Shown here in pieces: positions 12,448 through 12,712 of a stretch of 12,712 nucleotides of DNA. The stretch covers positions 1-12,712 of the forward strand of contig JAEWEJ010000071.1 in NCBI GenBank assembly GCA_023389455.1, read 5' to 3'. This DNA is from Actinomycetes bacterium (lineage in GTDB: Bacteria > Actinomycetota > Actinomycetes > Actinomycetales > Cellulomonadaceae). Below the pieces are notes generated by a model. That model saw only the letters and a program-made list of their open reading frames with translations, was not told where the DNA came from and made no database searches. The first letter of the stretch is position 1. Every line of letters begins with the position of its first letter. The translations under genes were made by a program, and so were the position numbers.

Positions 12448-12477
12448 AGCCTGTCACGACCAGCAAGGAAAGCGCAA
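12448..12477 (-). promoter_or_regulatory. Candidate promoter of pectate lyase 2
   Basis: On the minus strand TTGCGC (12477-12472) and CAGGCT (12453-12448) are 18 bases apart. Transcription would start near 12441, just before the operator. The -35 overlaps GCGCTTTCC, the reverse complement of the GGAAAGCGC in the pectate lyase 1 promoter. The -10 is a weak match. Confidence 0.42.
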
Positions 12478-12515
12478 TCCCCCGCAACTCGGGCGGCTGC
12501 GTCGCGCCGGGGACG

Positions 12516-12578
12516 ACGACGGGCCGGGAGGCCGACGACCTCGCCGCAGCAGAGGCCGCCGGTCTCCCGGCCCGTCGT
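12516..12578 (-). terminator. Large hairpin terminator behind the right-edge gene
   Basis: ACGACGGGCCGGGAG (12516-12530) pairs perfectly over 15 bases with CTCCCGGCCCGTCGT (12564-12578). The 33-base loop has further pairing (CCTC 12539-12542 with GAGG 12552-12555). On the minus strand it begins ten bases after the TGA at 12588-12590, so it fits as the terminator of the leftward gene entering from the right edge. Confidence 0.72.
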
Positions 12579-12587
12579 GGGTGCGGA

Positions 12588-12712
12588 TCAGGCCGTGGGT
12601 GCGCCCGCCGCGGAGCCGGTGCGGCTGCGTCCACGCCCGCCGCGGCGGCGACGACGCTGCGCACCGTCACCGGTGGGCGACGCGGCGTCACGCCCTGCCG
12701 CGGGGCCGGAGC
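12588..12712 (-). CDS. Arg/Gly-rich C-terminal tail of a protein beginning outside the window (possibly a DEAD-box RNA helicase)
   Basis: Reading leftward from 12710, 40 codons run open to TGA 12590-12588. They encode a low-complexity tail whose centre is GAQRRRRRGGRGRSRTGSAA, ending APTA. Basic RRRRRGGRGR tails are characteristic of actinobacterial DEAD/DEAH-box RNA helicases and some RNA-binding proteins, where they increase RNA affinity (family knowledge). No helicase motif is inside the window, so the product name is inference from the tail alone. The perfect hairpin at 12516-12578, just after the stop, supports a true gene end here. Upstream sequence to the right is needed to name it. 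Confidence 0.55.
   Translation of the reverse strand, partial: SGPAAGRDAASPTGDGAQRRRRRGGRGRSRTGSAAGAPTA

Noticed and set aside
12332..12691. 119-codon minus-strand frame running across the pectate lyase 2 promoter
   Set aside because: It would run through the terminator, the promoter and the operator into the lyase start, and its composition is low-complexity Pro/Ala/Arg.

Overview
The window is very GC-rich and carries gene families typical of a high-GC Gram-positive bacterium. The order rsfS, histidine phosphatase, tRNA-Ala, together with two secreted pectate lyases, fits a plant-polymer-degrading actinobacterium such as Cellulomonas. That genus guess is inference from gene order and style, not from a database match. 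I see no integrase, transposase, phage gene, plasmid origin or CRISPR array. The region looks chromosomal and mostly conserved, with a dispersed pectin-degradation theme.

Layout. Positions 1-1721 (+): the C-terminal part of a Pro/Ala-rich membrane-anchored protein, rsfS (ribosome silencing factor) and a histidine-phosphatase gene that overlaps rsfS by 4 bases. Positions 1761-1963 (+): a tRNA-Ala(GGC) unit with its own promoter and a large terminator hairpin. Positions 2020-2316 (-): a small DUF1330-like protein. Positions 2382-4117 (+): pectate lyase 1 (PL1 domain, Pro/Thr linker, discoidin-like domain) with a promoter, a palindromic operator and a 5'-UTR hairpin. Positions 4195-5186 (-): a MarR regulator and an unrecognised 144-residue protein. 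Positions 5285-7960 (+): ppc, phosphoenolpyruvate carboxylase. Positions 8106-9058 (-): a NUDIX hydrolase and a VOC protein. Positions 9165-10223 (+): a SigG-like ECF sigma factor with a C-terminal SnoaL-like domain. Positions 10302-12389 (-): pectate lyase 2 (PL1 domain plus two Ig-like repeats). Positions 12588-12712 (-): the Arg-rich C-terminal tail of a protein that begins beyond the window, possibly a DEAD-box RNA helicase.

How the parts fit. The two pectate lyases lie about 8 kb apart in opposite orientations, separated by unrelated genes. Both carry the same LacI-type palindrome, GAAACCGGTTTC, just downstream of a candidate -10 box, so they are probably co-repressed by one regulator encoded outside the window. 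Each of the three convergent gene pairs has one or more strong GC-rich hairpins in the gap. Six genes (DUF1330-like, marR, the 144-residue protein, ppc, NUDIX, sigma) lack a clear Shine-Dalgarno. Each has a YAnnnT hexamer exactly six bases before the start codon, the geometry expected of leaderless mRNAs. The secreted lyases, rsfS and the VOC gene instead have good Shine-Dalgarno sequences.

I found no convincing undescribed multi-gene system. The most notable signals are the shared pectin-lyase operator, the leaderless-promoter pattern, the candidate MarR self-operator, and a three-copy 14-bp tandem repeat behind ppc.
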